Source: Chytriomyces cf. hyalinus JEL632
Taxonomy: Eukaryota; Chytridiomycota; Chytridiomycetes; Chytridiales; Chytriomycetaceae
Direction of reading: 5' to 3'
NCBI GenBank assembly: GCA_025435555.1
Contig: JAIWWG010000005.1
Location: 434,001-498,000 of the forward strand
DNA length: 64,000 bases
Both the position numbers and the translations under genes were made by a program. Position 1 is the stretch's first letter. Every line of letters starts with the position of its first letter. This document shows, in pieces, positions 21,654-32,374 of the stretch. The notes beneath the pieces are model-generated. The model was not told the origin of the DNA. It did no database searches and saw nothing but the letters and a program-made list of their open reading frames with translations.

Positions 21654-24600
21654 ATGAGTCTGCTGGCTTTGGTCGCTGACCTTCACGCAAAACTCAAGCT
21701 CATTGAGATGCAAGTTTCGCTCGTTTTGCCCATGGCCGAGCAAGCGTTGATTGAAATATCTTCGGCTGCCGCGTCCACGCAAGTCCTCACGCTCAGTCGA
21801 ATGTCCCAACCCCCGACGCGGTCAAATTCGACGAAACCATCTTTAAAAATGCAGCAAGTAGATGAGCCAATCATTGTAATTGGAGAAGCCTGGGAGTCTC
21901 AGATGGTTTCGTCACCCACGACGAATATATCCGCGTTTGATTCTGCAAACATTCTGTTCACGGAGGCAGAGGACAAAGAGTCGGAAGAATCTTCGCTGTG
22001 GAGGAAAACTACCAAGCGTTTCATTGCAAATCTGTCGAATGTGGCACTCGCCGAGGATACGGCTTCTTCCCACGGCGTTGCTGCCCCTGTCAGTACGGGC
22101 ACACTCAAACCGAAAGACGCGCTCTCTGTTCCAACTGGCCAGCAGCTCAAAAGAAACAACTCAAACAGATCCATATTATCAAGACTACGATCTGTACGCA
22201 GCACTCATATCACTGAAACACACATGAATCATCCAGAACACCGACAAAAAGAGTCTGGTCAATCATTCAGTTCTTCTTTCCGTGAAACCTCAAATTCAAG
22301 CCACATGAACCAGTCGCAGATGCTGCCGCCGCCATCACCAAAACCGACTCACACCCACTCGCACAACCACTCGCGCCATGAAATGACAATCTTCCACCCC
22401 AATACCAGCGGACATCATGTGCACCACACGAGCCATGACGGCATTGCTGCTCCTCTAAAACCACCACATGTTGGCCACGACTCGTTACCGTTTCCTAGGC
22501 TTCCAAGAATTGATACAGCACCCTCATTAGCGTCTGATTCGGCCGATTATGGTGGATCTGACAGCAATCCATCAATCCCGGAACAACCAGTTAACACCAA
22601 GATGCAGTCAGACATCTCCATCAGAGAAACGGATTACCCTAGCTGGAGGCAGAGCACAAAAAGTTCCATGAAATCAATCATGTCAACTTCGTCCGCCGAA
22701 TCAGACAAGCTAATGTCTCTCAAGCGATCAGTCGCGAATACGGCCAATACATCTTCGAACCAAGCGGGTGCATCACGTGGTCGGCGGCAGTCTGTTGTTG
22801 TACAGTATCTGTTGACACCAAAGTATAATGCAGCGGGATCGTCAGCATCTGTGCCATCCATTGACGCACCTACGCAGGAACGAGTTGAAGAAATTGAGGC
22901 CAAAAATCCAGTGGTCGAGCTTTTTAAAGTTGGGTTTAACCCAATGTCTTCGTTTTGTGTTGGCTGGAATTTCCTGATGGCGCGTGAGTTTTTGAAATTT
23001 TCGTTTGAAGTTTTGTTGGCTAACAGGGAGTTGACCTCAGTAAATTATGTCGCAATGATTTGGAGTATACCGTTCAAAATAGGCTTTGGTGGTACATTCG
23101 GAATCTTTTCAAGAGCATATTCCGTCAGCCTTTCCGCGTTATTCTTTTTGGACACGCTGTTCACACTATTGACCAAGTACAACCATCCGAAACTGCTGCT
23201 TAAAACAAACGCGCCCACTCTATTTGAATGGCAAAAACACTACCTTATGACGGCCTTACCCCTCGACATTCTCACAATCATTCCCTTCGAACTCCTACCT
23301 TCCGATGCCGCCGACTACCTATGGCTCATTCGCTGCATCCGCATCTATAAACTCCCACATGTGATTTCGACTTCCCCATTGTTTCACAAATTACGAAAAA
23401 GGTTGGAAGGAATGCTCGGGATTGGAGAATCGTTTTCAAACATTTTCCCGTTGACGTTCTTTTTATGCGCGTTTTTACACGTTGAGGCGTGTGCGCTGTT
23501 TTATGTTGGGAGGATGAGCTCGTTCAGTAATTCGGTGATTGCGTTGGTTCAGTATCAGAATTTGCAGACGCAGTATATTTGGGCCTTGTTTTCAGTGAGT
23601 TTTTTTTTTTGGGTGTGATTTCTATTTCCACGCACTGCTCTTACATATACATGAACTTAGGCGATTGGAAATACGTTTCCTCTCTCTTTCAGGTATTCTT
23701 TCGATTTTTTGCTTGAAACTGGGCACTGATTTCGACACTACACACCAGACCCAACACACCGCAGGAACAGATCGTCATGCTTTGCTTCAGTATGATTGGA
23801 GCAGCTCTGGTAAAAAAAAAAGCCGTTTTTTGCAAATCATTGCATGCATCAATCGAAAAAAGCGCCAGCTGCATTGATAATAACCGCGTTTCTTGAAATA
23901 GTACGCGTCCATCGTTGGTACAATTTCATCGTTCAGTATCGGGCTCGACGTCTCTGGTCGCTTGTACAAACAGAAAATCGACGAGTTGAAAGAGTACATG
24001 CGCTGGAAAGGACTGGACCCTGTCACGCGGCGGAAAGTCATTAAATATTATGAAATCAAGTATCGCGGAAAGTTCTTTGAAGAGGTAACAATTCCTTCAA
24101 CCCGGAAAAAAACGAGAGATTCTAAAGAACGCAACCCACCACCTCCCCCACTCCCAAAAAAAAAAAAAAAAAAAAAAAAAAGAAAACACTGCTGAGCGAA
24201 ATGAATGACTCACTGCGAATGGAAATCGCGGCACAAAATTGTAAACTTCTCATCTCCAAAGTCCCGTTCTTGAACCGAAAAATGCATGATGGCCGTGACG
24301 AACTCTTTCTTGGCCGCATTGCAACGGCACTGACAACTTCCTACTATGTTCCCGGGGATATCATTATCTCAGCGGGAGACATGGGTTTCGAAATGTTCTT
24401 CATTCTGAAGGGTAGCGTCAATGTTGTAGTGGGTGGTACCGTTGTGGGGCGATTGCAGGAAGGCAGCTTTTTTGGAGAGTTGGCGCTGATTGCCAACATT
24501 CCGCGGACTGCAACGATTCAGGCGGCAGCCACTTGCGTTGTGTATGTATTGGCCAGGAAAGACTTTGAAAAGATTTTACCGGAGTATGAAGATGTACGTA

Positions 24601-24680
24601 ATGGGTTGGATGTGATTTATTTGGAAAGAATGGCCAGAGTGAAGCAGGAGGAGCAACTGCGGAAGGCGAGGGAGTTGTGA
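21654..24680 (+). CDS. cyclic-nucleotide-gated / HCN-type cation channel subunit
   Basis: Plasma-membrane tetrameric channel gated by cAMP or cGMP. Exons 21654-23594, 23661-23692 (32 bases), 23749-23809, 23902-24084 and 24183-24680 give 904 residues. About 400 disordered, Ser/His-rich residues come first, then the six-segment core from about residue 430, including S4-S5 text IRCIRIYKLPHV with few basic residues. The pore filter SAIGNTFPLSF (648-652 AIGNT) is assembled across an intron. A C-linker (LYKQKIDELKEYMRWKGL) follows, then a cyclic-nucleotide-binding domain (about 760-880) with the cassette FFGELALIANIPRTATI. The last acceptor (24181-24182) is preceded by a run of more than 20 A. Weak S4 charge suggests ligand rather than voltage gating; ion selectivity cannot be read from IGNT alone. 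Confidence 0.88.
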
Positions 24681-24773
24681 ACATCTTTCTTTTTTTGAAT
24701 CATTTCATTCACTGCGCAATACATCCAATTATATTGGTACAATTGTCGGAAATGGCCAAAATAAAAACTTGGA

Positions 24774-26888
24774 TTATAGCTTCTTTTTCTCGGTTGTTTT
24801 GGGTGTTGGTTTTGAATGTGGCTTGGTCTTTGTGGGCTTCTTTGGCCGCTTCGTGTATTTCCCCTTTTTCTGCTTCCTTGTCCACTTTGGCTTTTCCTTT
24901 GTGTGTTTAGCCTTTTTCACGGTGGGTTTTCGCTTAGTGCGCCCTGAAGCGCCTTTCACTAGAATGGTGCCGTTCAATTCTTTGGGCACAACATTTTCCA
25001 CCTGTTGCACATCAACGGACGAGAGAGGAATGGCTTCAGGCACTGCGTTTACTGCCTCGACATCGGCGGCTGCAAACTGCGGTGCCATAAACTCAGGCGC
25101 TATAGTGTTGCTGTTCGCCATGACATTACCAGAACTCGCGCCTGCAATCCGAGGTTGGGGGTTTTCCACAACTGTGACTTCACCTGGGCCCACGGACGCA
25201 GGCATGGGTTGATTTGCGACGTCTGGCTTTGCGGGAATGCTTTGGTTCGTATCCTCAGAGGGAAGCGGAAGCGCGTCCGGTATCGTTGGAGAGTTGTCCA
25301 CTTTAGTGGTGTCAACACTGGGATCAGCAGGCTCAGGCTGGGGCAATGAACTGCTTCCTTTCACATCATGGCCAATCTTGGTGTCCACGGGCACAAGCTG
25401 CGTCGTTTCCAGCGAGGGCGTAACGACACCAATTTCATCGCTGGCACCGTTTGTGGTGACAGATTCAACCTGCATCGTTGCGAGCTTTGGGGTTACGGTA
25501 ACGACTTCTACTTCAGAGCCGCCAACAATAGGATGGTCAATGATGGGCTGGGACAAAAGCGTGTGTTCCACTCTTTTGTTGTCAACTTCTGCAACAATGG
25601 GTGTAAGTTGATGCACTTCCAATTCTGCCGCTACCAGAGCTGGCTCAGTCTCAGTCGAGTTAACAGTTGGAATATCGGTTTTTTTGATCTGGACTTGTGG
25701 GCCCGGTGGCAGTTCTGGGGTGATGAGAGAAGCATTCACTTCATTGGTGTTTGGATTTGAGGCATCGGGTGTTGGCTGGGGCAAAGTACCGCTGTGTTCC
25801 ACAGATTGGCTGCCTTCTGGGTCCATGGATGCGGGTTGAGTCGTTGCGGGTTCTGGGATGGTTGGTGTGGTACCTGTTTCTATGTCGGCAACATTTGAAA
25901 CGTCAGGCTCCGACAGCAAAGCGGTAGTATCGTCAGTGGCCTGGGCACCCTCTGATACCTCAGTTATAAGCGATATAGAATCTAGTTTTGCGCCTTTCAC
26001 TCCAATCGGGTCAGTCGATGTAAGCACGGGTGTTTCAACATCTGCCACAGCACTTGGGATTCCAGTGTCTGAATTGTTTGGTCCGGAGAGAATCGAAGCA
26101 GCGTCAACCGTCGCATTGTTCGCCTGGGAAACAAATGGTATAAACTGGGACGTGTCCAGTCCAGGCATATCAGACAGCAAAGGCATTGGGCCATTCAGAC
26201 AAGGACCGACGAGAGTCCATTTCGTCTCATCCATTCCTGGAGCTTGTGTGTCAGTATCGGGAATTGGTTGGGCACTGTTGTAGTTGTGGCTGCCCCAACT
26301 GACGGTTTCATTGAGCGCGTACAGTTGCGGTGTCCAAAGAGGTGCACATTGGTCAGCTTGTGGCGGGACGGGTGGTAGATACATTCCAAACTCTTGGGAA
26401 ATAACTGAATCAAAGCTCCCCTCGCTGGGCGCTGTGTCAGGGGCAACAGTGGACAAAGGTTCTGACACTGCGTCATCGATTTGTTGTGTAGTTTCACTAC
26501 CTGTGACGGCAGATGATGTACTTTCGGCTGACGGGCCAGCGGGAATTAATTCAGTCTCGGTACAGGCTCCAGCGATGCTCCATTTCCATGAATTGTCTCC
26601 CGGTGCCGCGTCAGTTTCCTTGATGAAAATGAGACTTTTGTAGTTGATGCCGTTGCGGCTGACGACAACTCCGTTCTTGTAAGCTTGCTGGGCCCATGCT
26701 GGACCACATGGGGTTGAGGATATTGTTGGGTCGTCATCTCGAGGGTAATATCCGATGGGATGTCTGTGCACATTGGAACAGGTTCAGGACTGGATTAGGG
26801 AATGGGAGGTATGAGAGACGACATACGCGTTTGCGGACAACAAGGATACTGCAGCAAAGGCGCTTTGCAGTAGCAACTTGACTCTCAT
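24774..26888 (-). CDS. secreted protein with two chitin-binding-like modules and a lysine-rich tail
   Basis: Exons 26888-26827 and 26763-24774 give 683 residues. The signal peptide (about 1-21, KLLLQSAFAAVSLLSANA) is cut by an intron at its end. Two CBM5/12-like modules follow, residues 40-88 and 160-209, each bounded by Cys and with spaced aromatics (CGPAWAQQAYKNG...WKWSIAGAC; CAPLWTPQLY...WTLVGPC). This layout is typical of chitin-binding ChtBD3 domains. About 400 residues of Ser/Thr/Pro/Glu-rich linker come next, then a strongly basic tail of about 55 residues (KRKPTVKKAKHTKEKPKW, KGKYTKRPKKPTKTK). The tail could bind anionic wall polymers or nucleic acid; that is inference. It is convergent with the CNG channel gene, with 93 bp between stops. 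A wall or adhesion role fits best. Confidence 0.78.
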
Positions 26889-27073
26889 GGCTTCCGTTTC
26901 GTGGCTTTTTTTTTTTCGGTGTTGGTAGCGTTGAAGGAGACAATGGACGGTGACAATGGAGCAATTGTTGTTCAACAATGCAAGATGTTAAACGGATTAA
27001 CTTGAAAGCAGAATAATTCTTTATGTCGTTGCTTTCTTCAAAGCTGTGATTTGCTCTCATGACGCCCACTCAG

Positions 27074-27131
27074 GTTCTCTTGCATGCTAGTTCTCTTGCA
27101 TGCTAGCCACCAAGCAGCAGCAGCAGCAGCA
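27074..27131. repeat. 16-bp tandem duplication plus (CAG)n
   Basis: GTTCTCTTGCATGCTA occurs twice back to back (27074-27105), followed by about six CAG units (27115-27131). Each duplicate contains the palindrome GCATGC. Confidence 0.7.
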
Positions 27132-27241
27132 GGATCGATCCCTCGAATCGAAGCCCAGCAGCAGCAGTCCAAGTGTCGTTGCAGGCACATGTGTGAAATC
27201 ACCGTGATCTGTCATGACTCATTCCCACGCCCTCAGAATGA

Positions 27242-27247
27242 TATAAA
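27242..27247 (+). promoter_or_regulatory. TATA box of the first USP gene
   Basis: TATAAA 64 bp upstream of the ATG at 27311, consistent with a strongly regulated stress gene. Confidence 0.5.
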
Positions 27248-27310
27248 GTGAAAGGAAATGCCTCAAATAAAAAACATAACAAAACCAGTTACATAACAAC
27301 CAACCAAAGA

Positions 27311-28060
27311 ATGTCTGCAGAAGCACAGCAACAGCTCGAATCAGTCAAAGCAGCAGCCGCAGCTTCTCTCGAGCAGCCTGCCCCAAACACCATCCACGAA
27401 GACGTCGTGTCTCCACATGCCGACCACGCTGCCACCCCAGGCCGTGTCATTGCCATCGCCGTCGACACCTCCAAGTACGCAGAGTACGCGTTTGACTGGG
27501 CCGTGAACAACATTATTCGTCCAGAGACCGACCAGATTGTCATCATGAGTTGAGTTTCCTTTTTTTGGTGGCTGCTTGTACGGAAGCGACAACTAACTTA
27601 GACACCCACCCACCCCCCATCAGATGTGCGCCCAACCGTCTCTCTGCCAGCTGTTTACGGAACACTGTATGTCGACTTTAGCAAGGAGTTTGAGTCCATT
27701 GAGGAGTCCAACAAGAAGGAGTCGCATGATTTGCTGAGAGCCTTTGCAAACAAGCTGCCCGCTCACAAGTACAACATTCGCGGCGTCGCATTACGCGGAG
27801 ACCCAAGAGATGAGCTTGCTTACAAGGTTTGTTCACTTGCCCGCCTCCCTGGCTGCTTGGTTTTTTTTTCTAAACTTCATACACACACCAAACTGCATCC
27901 CCAGGTCGAAGACATTAAAGCAGACATGCTCGTGATTGGGTCAAGAGGACTGGGAGCACTGAAGCGGGCGTTCCTTGGATCCGTGTCGGACTATCTCGTG
28001 CACCACTTGACTGTGCCAGTCATTATCCCACGCCCAAGCGAGAAGGAGAAGATTATCTGA
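27311..28060 (+). CDS. universal stress protein (USP) 1, long form
   Basis: UspA-fold protein, usually an ATP-binding dimer linked to stress tolerance. Exons 27311-27548, 27624-27826 and 27905-28060 give 198 residues. An Ala/Gln-rich N-terminal extension (about 45 residues) precedes the first strand VIAIAVDTSKYAEYAFDWAV. The ATP-binding motif G-x2-G-x9-GS is intact (GSRGLGALKRAFLGSVSDYL). The C-terminus VPVIIPRPSEKEKII is the family's last strand. The middle exon carries an acidic helix (KEFESIEESNKKESHDLL) shared with the gene at 32375, so the two form one subtype. It is the first member of a five-gene array. Confidence 0.93.
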
Positions 28061-28158
28061 ATACGGAAGTAAGAGTCGGCAGTTGCAACATAACGGAATA
28101 AAACAAAAATCATTTGAAATCACACCCAGTTGCTCAACGTGAACGAAAAGAATTGTAA

Positions 28159-29592
28159 ATGTCCATCGAAACCAACGAGACTCTGTTCGAGCAGTGCGTT
28201 GAGGCAATCGCACGACAAGACTTTGAGACAGCAAACGACATGATCAGCCGCAACGCACAGCTTGCGATGCACGTCAACAGCAAGAACTGGTCCCTTCTCC
28301 ACTTTGTCTGCCGTTACAGCGGATCTGCGGGAGACGGGAAGAGCGCCCAAGAGACTGTGCGGAGACTTGTCGCTGCTGGTTCTCGGACAGACGCTCGCAC
28401 GAGTGAGGGCCGCAGCGTGGTCGAGATGGCGACCCAATGGGGCAGCCAACACCTGCTAGACGGCGTGCTAACCAACCCAACCCACTCCACTGCTGCTCTA
28501 TCAACTTCTCAAATCATCACGGAACCGTCAGTGTACTTTGGCGCATCATCGCTAAACTTTAGCCGCGTTTCCGACAAGCGTGAGGACCCGGCTGCTCTGT
28601 CACAATTGCTGAGGAACCCAGATGCCTTGTTTCTACCAATGCCCATGGGATCTGACTCATCTGTGCTCCTCACTCAGAGCGGAGACGCGCTGCGCTGGCT
28701 CAGCCACAAAGATCTGGAAGCGTGTCAGCTTGACGTATTTCGAATCCTCAATGAACCATGCAGCACCGACCCAACTCTTATCCTTTTGGGCGTTTTGGAC
28801 AACAAACCAAAGTGGGCGCTGGATGTTTCCGAGTGCCAGACAGTCCTGGATTACATCCAAAACACGTTGGCGCTTTCCTTCAAGAAGCCGCGTCCAGCAG
28901 CGTACGCCCTCACTGCAGTCAAGGAAGAGAGCAACATTTACGCTCAAGCGCGAAGCATCCTCGACTGGCATGCACGGTACAAGTTTTGCTCACTCTGCGG
29001 TAGTGCTACTGTTGCTGCGAACGGAGGATACAAGCGCAAATGCTCCAGTGCCAAAGAGCAGTGCAAGTCCCACGGGTCTGTACAAAACTCTTGCTTCCCT
29101 CGCACGGATCCTGTTGCCATTATTTGTATCGTCAGCGCCGATGGAGACCGCGTCCTGCTTGGGAGACAGAAGGCCTGGCCGCCAGGCATGTACAGCTGCA
29201 TTGCTGGGTTCATGGAGCCCGGTGAAACGATTGAAAGCGCGTGTCGCCGAGAAGCCAAGGAAGAGACCAATGTGACGATTGGTGCACGTGTGCAATACTT
29301 TTCAAGTCAGCCATGGCCGTTCCCTGCGAATTTGATGGTTGGCATGTTTGGACAGACTGTTGTGGGCGGCGAGGACATTTCTCTTGTTGACAATGAGCTG
29401 GAAGACGCGAAATGGTTTACGCGGGAGGAAGTCATGGCGGCTGTTGGAAGCTCGAATGCTTCTGCCGGCCCTACGACGCTCAAGACTGCCGCACCGTACG
29501 CGATCGCTTATCAGTTACTAAAGCACTGGGTTGATGGGGACTTTAAATGGAACGACAACCAAGGAAAGACCATCTCATCTTCAAAAATGTGA
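28159..29592 (+). CDS. NUDT12: NADH pyrophosphatase, NUDT12/Npy1-type, with PTS1-like tail
   Basis: Nudix hydrolase cutting NAD(P)H to NMNH and AMP, and able to decap NAD-capped RNA in homologues. Intronless, 477 residues. Order: ankyrin-like N-terminal repeats (about 30-110), NUDIX-like domain, zinc ribbon beginning CSLCG at about 277 with two further cysteines, the PRTDPVAI strand, Nudix box from about residue 350 (GFMEPGETIESACRREAKEE), and the NADH-specific motif SQPWPFP at about 384. The Nudix box ends EETNV where the consensus is EExGV, so the final Gly is Asn. The last three residues, Ser-Lys-Met, fit a type 1 peroxisomal signal; yeast Npy1 is also peroxisomal. It sits inside the USP array, 98 bp after USP1. 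Confidence 0.92.
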   Translation: MSIETNETLFEQCVEAIARQDFETANDMISRNAQLAMHVNSKNWSLLHFVCRYSGSAGDGKSAQETVRRLVAAGSRTDARTSEGRSVVEMATQWGSQHLLDGVLTNPTHSTAALSTSQIITEPSVYFGASSLNFSRVSDKREDPAALSQLLRNPDALFLPMPMGSDSSVLLTQSGDALRWLSHKDLEACQLDVFRILNEPCSTDPTLILLGVLDNKPKWALDVSECQTVLDYIQNTLALSFKKPRPAAYALTAVKEESNIYAQARSILDWHARYKFCSLCGSATVAANGGYKRKCSSAKEQCKSHGSVQNSCFPRTDPVAIICIVSADGDRVLLGRQKAWPPGMYSCIAGFMEPGETIESACRREAKEETNVTIGARVQYFSSQPWPFPANLMVGMFGQTVVGGEDISLVDNELEDAKWFTREEVMAAVGSSNASAGPTTLKTAAPYAIAYQLLKHWVDGDFKWNDNQGKTISSSKM

Positions 29593-29634
29593 AACCAAAG
29601 GTTTCTGAATAAAAACACTCCAACTTTATTTGAA

Positions 29635-30159
29635 TCAAGCTTCAATCAGCTTTGGAACCACAACAGCCATCGACGCGTGGTGCACGAGATATTCACTGGT
29701 GCTTCCCATGGCAGCACGGCCCAAAGCGCTCAAGCCACGCGTTCCACACACAATAACCCCACACCCAACCTTTTCTGCACAGTCAAGCAACTCCTGTCTC
29801 ACATCCCCTCGCAAACTCAGTCCAATAAACTGCACCTCAGGCATCTCCTTCTTGACCACTTCACAAAACTTTTTGACAAGAGCGTGGCTTTCTGCTTCGA
29901 GTTCAGCTTCAACGGCATCAAGATGTGCCTTGTGTGTGGGATCCGTGTGCAGATGGCCATGTGGCGTGTGGGGAAGCACATTCACAATGTAGATCAGGTC
30001 AGTCGGTTTGCAGACATTTTGCAATGCCCAGGTGAATGCGTGGTTCGCGTATTTGCTTGGGTCAACGGCAATCAAGACGTTTCGTTGAGTTGGATGCAGC
30101 TTGTTGGTGTGAGAAACGACGTGTTCGCGGTGGAAATGGTGGACTTCAGAGCCGGTCAT
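29635..30159 (-). CDS. universal stress protein (USP) 2, intronless
   Basis: 174 residues in a single exon, the only USP of the array on the minus strand and the only one without introns. His-rich N-terminus, then VLIAVDPSKYANHAFTWAL. The ATP motif is GTRGLSALGRAAMGSTSEYL. Residues 75-105 contain a histidine-containing segment (PHTPHGHLHTDPTHKAH) not seen in the other copies, which might bind metal. Its stop lies 42 bp from the NADH pyrophosphatase stop, so the two genes are convergent. Being intronless next to intron-bearing paralogues, it could derive from a retrocopy or from intron loss. Confidence 0.92.
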   Translation of the reverse strand: MTGSEVHHFHREHVVSHTNKLHPTQRNVLIAVDPSKYANHAFTWALQNVCKPTDLIYIVNVLPHTPHGHLHTDPTHKAHLDAVEAELEAESHALVKKFCEVVKKEMPEVQFIGLSLRGDVRQELLDCAEKVGCGVIVCGTRGLSALGRAAMGSTSEYLVHHASMAVVVPKLIEA

Positions 30160-30771
30160 TTTGTTTTGCTTTTTAGTGTTTGTTGTTTGTTTTGATGTAG
30201 ACTGGGAGGTGGGGTCTGTGTGGGTATTTATGCTGGTTTGGTTTGTGAGGAAGACATTGGTCGAGTCATCTTGACTTGCATCACAAATTATTTACATTTT
30301 ACATTTTATACTTTTTTTGAAGGGACCAAAGTCCTGTTTTCTTACGAAGCTTCTTTTGTGACCAGCGCGCGTCAACTCTGGCGCAGAAAAAAGGTTCTGG
30401 GCGAAGGACAAGTTTTAACCTGGCGCGATCCAATCGGAGTTCTGAGCGAAGAGAGCAAATAAGTCATAAAGGAAACAAGCGCGTCGTGATGCTTTTTAAC
30501 TTTTTTTTGTTATATGTCGCGTGTCAGTTGAGCAGTTCCCCCATTGTTGCGATTGTGCATGCAATTTTCTGACGAATCTCACAACCACACTCACAGCCTC
30601 ATCAACCACCAGAGCGACGAAAGCTTAATCAGAGTTCAGGAACCTACCACAACCACAGCTACAGCCGCAAAAGAACTTCTGCTGCCCACTCTCGTCAAAA
30701 AACAACTCTTGCCTCTACCCTCTCCAAACCTCCGCCGCTCACTCGAAGAACGCGTCCAAAAACTTGGAAAC
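30160..30771. other. divergent promoter region of USP2 and USP3
   Basis: Upstream of both genes. In-frame ATG at 30559 could extend USP3 by 71 residues, but that segment is Thr/Leu/Pro-rich and unlike its paralogue. No other feature was seen. Confidence 0.4.
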
Positions 30772-31325
30772 ATGAGCGAAACTGCACGCGAGGAAATCAG
30801 CGAAGCACTGAACCTGGATCTGTGGAAGAAGGAAGTCAATGGCCGGATCATTGGGATCGCGATCGACGGATCTGACGACGGAGACAAGGCGTTTTACTGG
30901 GTCCTGCACAACCTGATCAAGACTTCTGTGAACATGAACAACAAAATCATTTTGTTGAGTTGAGTCTTTCTTTATATGTCTCTTTTTCTCATGTTTATGC
31001 TGCTGACACCACTTGCCCCCACAAAAAAAAAAAATTAGCTTGCCGAAGCACATCTTCGACAGAAACAAACCGGCTCGAGTCCGAGACACTCCTGCGTTCG
31101 TACATGAACCTCATCAAGACAGCAGGACTCGACAAGGTACCAGTCCGATCTTTCATCCTCAAAGGCGATGTCCGCCACGAGATCTGCGATGCCGTCGAGA
31201 AGCTCGGAGTGGATGTGCTGTGCATTGGAACGAGGGGCCTGGGCGTGTTGAAGCGGGCGGTGCTCGGGTCCGTGTCTGACTATCTCAGCAAGAACAGCGT
31301 GTGCACGTGCATTATTGCAAAGTGA
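30772..31325 (+). CDS. universal stress protein (USP) 3, short form
   Basis: Exons 30772-30958 and 31039-31325 (80-bp intron with an A12 run just before ATTAG) give 157 residues. Starts MSETAREEISEALNLD, then strand IIGIAIDGSDDGDKAFYWVL and the ATP motif GTRGLGVLKRAVLGSVSDYL. Shares the intron position and phase, and the segment FYW...NNLIKTS, with the next gene, so the two are a tandem duplicate pair. Start at 30772 was chosen because it matches the length of the paralogue. A longer form from the ATG at 30559 is possible. Confidence 0.9.
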
Positions 31326-31441
31326 CGTGTGTGTTGTCGTGTGTCGATACACCATGACTCACATGTTGTGGTTCCCCAATAAAATGGACTCAACTTTGGC
31401 CCCCATCAACTTTAACACATTCAACAAACCCAACATCCGAA

Positions 31442-32054
31442 ATGACCAAGATTATGCAAGGCGCTGCTGAGGACTCAAATGCAGTCGAGCTGACAGAGTT
31501 TAAGCCTGAAGAATGGAAGAAGGACGTGCTAGCTGGCCGCATCATCGTCGTTGCGCTGGACGGGTCCCACCACTCCTCCAAGGCATTCTACTGGTCCATC
31601 AACAACCTGATCAAGACTTCAAACGGCGTAGAAAACAAGCTTGCTTTGATCTGTGCGTGTCTCCCACCCTCCCCTTCAATTCTATTTCACCCCACTCTCG
31701 ACATCCACCTTATCCCATGATGTGTACGGAGTGACAACTGTAACTAACTATCCTTTTGCATTGATTACAGCATGCACCAGCAACGACGTGTCTGAAGGCG
31801 CCCGATCCCGCGCCGAAGCACTTCTCCGCTCCCACATGTCCCTCGTGAAAGAAGCAGGTCTTGTCCTTCCCGTTCGAGCGTTCCTCGTGAAGGGAGACCC
31901 CAGGGAGGCCATCTGCGACATGGTAGACAAGCTGCAAGCGGATGTTCTCGTTGTTGGAACACGGGGATTGACCAACTTTAAGCGCGTTGTGATGGGGAGT
32001 GTGAGCGAGTATTTGACAAAGAATGCAAACTGCAGCGTGCTCGTTGCAAAGTGA
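31442..32054 (+). CDS. universal stress protein (USP) 4, short form
   Basis: Exons 31442-31652 and 31771-32054 (118-bp intron, GTGCGT...TACAG) give 164 residues. Closest to USP3: same exon structure, FYWSINNLIKTS, the LVKEAG and FLVKGDPREAICD segments, and C-terminal LTKNANCSVLVAK. The ATP motif is GTRGLTNFKRVVMGSVSEYL, complete. It lies 116 bp after USP3. The ADP/ATP-binding residues are retained, so it is probably functional rather than a decaying copy. Confidence 0.92.
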
Positions 32055-32374
32055 GGGAGGGAAGGAGTTATTTGCTAACCTGCATTGCACCAATAAAAAA
32101 CAAATGATCAAAACAAAACTTGGAATTGATCTACAACTGTTGCGACTACCACGACCCCTTTTAACGCGACGCATCCGACAGACAGCGTGACACGACCGTC
32201 GAGAAAAGTGACAAGGGCAAGGAAAGAAGGGCGTGGTCGTTAGTGTTTCACACATTAGGGTTTGTCACAACAAATGAGTCACCCTTGCACACCCATCACA
32301 ATTGATACAAAAGGCAGGCCCTTCAACAGAATCCACCTTCTCAGAACTCAACACAGAATATACCAACATCAAAC
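32055..32374. other. intergenic between USP4 and USP5
   Basis: Contains the USP4 polyadenylation region (AATAAA near 32092) and the USP5 promoter. No gene was recognised. Confidence 0.4.

Larger units (their letters stand above)
26889..27310. other. divergent promoter region with short repeats
   Basis: Shared upstream region of the chitin-binding gene (minus) and the first USP gene (plus). It holds the 16-bp tandem duplication, the CAG tract and the TATA box listed separately. Confidence 0.45.

Noticed and set aside
30559-30771. N-terminal extension of USP3 from an upstream in-frame ATG
   Set aside because: The extension is Thr/Leu/Pro-rich and absent from the closest paralogue, which starts at the equivalent of 30772.
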